From Bacilli bacterium (GTDB lineage: Bacteria > Bacillota_I > Bacilli_A > ML615J-28 > CAG-698), in NCBI GenBank assembly GCA_017617065.1, contig JAFZWP010000002.1, positions 1 through 59,626 of the forward strand: DNA of 59,626 nt, written 5' to 3'. Position numbers and translations under genes: made by a program. Positions 59,352 to 59,626 of the stretch are shown piece by piece. Under the pieces are notes generated by a model. That model ran no database searches. It saw only the letters and a program-made list of their open reading frames with translations, and was not told the DNA's origin. Numbering within the stretch: position 1 is the stretch's first letter; each line of letters begins with the position of its first letter.

Positions 59352-59626
59352 TTTTTTGAGAGTTTGATCCTGGCTCAGGATAAACGCTGGCGGCATGCCT
59401 AATACATGCAAGTCGAACGGACTAATTTATTAGTCAGTGGCGAACGGGTGAGTAACACGTAGGTAACCTGTCTTTAAGACGAGGATAACGGTTGGAAACG
59501 ACTGCTAATACTGGATAGTATAATTATCCGCATGAATGATTATTTAAAGGTGCGTTTGCATCACTTAAAGAGGGGCCTGCGGTGCATTAGCTAGTTGGTG
59601 AGGTAACGGCCCACCAAGGCGATGAT
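59352..59626 (+). rRNA. rrs: 16S ribosomal RNA, 5' part
   Basis: AGAGTTTGATCCTGGCTCAG begins at 59359, corresponding to E. coli position 8, so the mature 5' end lies near 59352. Universal segments follow: CGCTGGCGGC, CATGCAAGTCGAACG and GGGTGAGTAACACG. The window ends inside the gene, in helix H11/H12 territory. The GGCATGCCTAATACATGCAAG form is typical of Mollicutes/Erysipelotrichia-type Bacillota. Confidence 0.99.

Noticed and set aside
1..59626. UGA read as tryptophan (Mollicutes code)
   Set aside because: Several genes end in TGA at the expected length (desulfurase, rimM, trmD, ylxQ), and conserved Trp positions use TGG.
1..59626. CRISPR array, insertion sequence, prophage or attachment site
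   Set aside because: No regularly spaced direct repeats, transposase, integrase or phage structural genes were seen.

Overview
The window comes from a low-GC Bacillota genome of the Bacilli/Mollicutes-adjacent type. The evidence is AT-rich sequence, RNase J, Spx, GdpP, the ThiI-cysteine desulfurase pair, the rimP-nusA-ylxR-ylxQ-infB-rbfA cluster, and a 16S rRNA 5' end of the Mollicutes/Erysipelotrichia style. TGA is used as a stop (for example the cysteine desulfurase, rimM and trmD), so the code is standard rather than mycoplasmal. An uncultured gut lineage such as RF39/RFN20 or an Acholeplasma/Izemoplasma relative is my best guess. This is an inference from gene content; no database was searched.

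Layout. 1-9.4 kb is an accessory stretch: the 3' part of a modular surface protein with InlB-type repeats, an HprK-like P-loop protein, a lipoprotein, an M32 carboxypeptidase, a small membrane protein behind an (AT)10 promoter tract, an XRE regulator and a membrane metallophosphoesterase. 9.4-18 kb is a long co-directional block: a c-di-AMP phosphodiesterase fused in frame to ribosomal protein L9, then dnaB, prfA, prmC, an unknown membrane protein, tsaC, rpiB, upp and a DUF1146 protein. 18-30.3 kb holds a TSCPD protein (minus strand), the sulfur-transfer pair for tRNA thiolation, an rRNA methyltransferase, ung, the nusA-infB operon, uvrC and a DnaQ-like exonuclease. rnj and def follow on the minus strand.

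32.7-46.2 kb is the most distinctive region. A structured leader RNA has a long closing stem that is mutually exclusive with an intrinsic terminator. Behind it lie two unknown membrane proteins, a complete CUT1-type ABC importer (ATPase, two permeases, binding lipoprotein), a staphylococcal-nuclease-like lipoprotein and a 1,974-residue lipoprotein built of duplicated modules. Transporter plus surface nuclease resembles, from memory, the Mollicutes nuclease/ABC locus (M. genitalium MG185-MG189). I read it as a probable nucleic-acid or nucleoside scavenging system under RNA control.

46.2-59.6 kb returns to housekeeping: UPF0223, an RsuA-type pseudouridine synthase, rpsP-khpA, rimM-trmD, rplS with a leader, a LacI-family regulator with tyrS, trpS and spx from divergent promoters, a CYTH protein, and NAD kinase followed by a TIR-like protein. 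A DUF624 protein then precedes a GH3 N-acetylglucosaminidase fused to a MupG-like 6-phospho-muramidase. The window ends with two tandem rrn promoters and the first 275 bases of a 16S rRNA gene.

No tRNA, CRISPR array, insertion sequence or phage gene was seen. Most transcription units are bounded by clear hairpin-plus-T-run terminators, and many start with near-consensus TTGACA-N17-TATAAT promoters.
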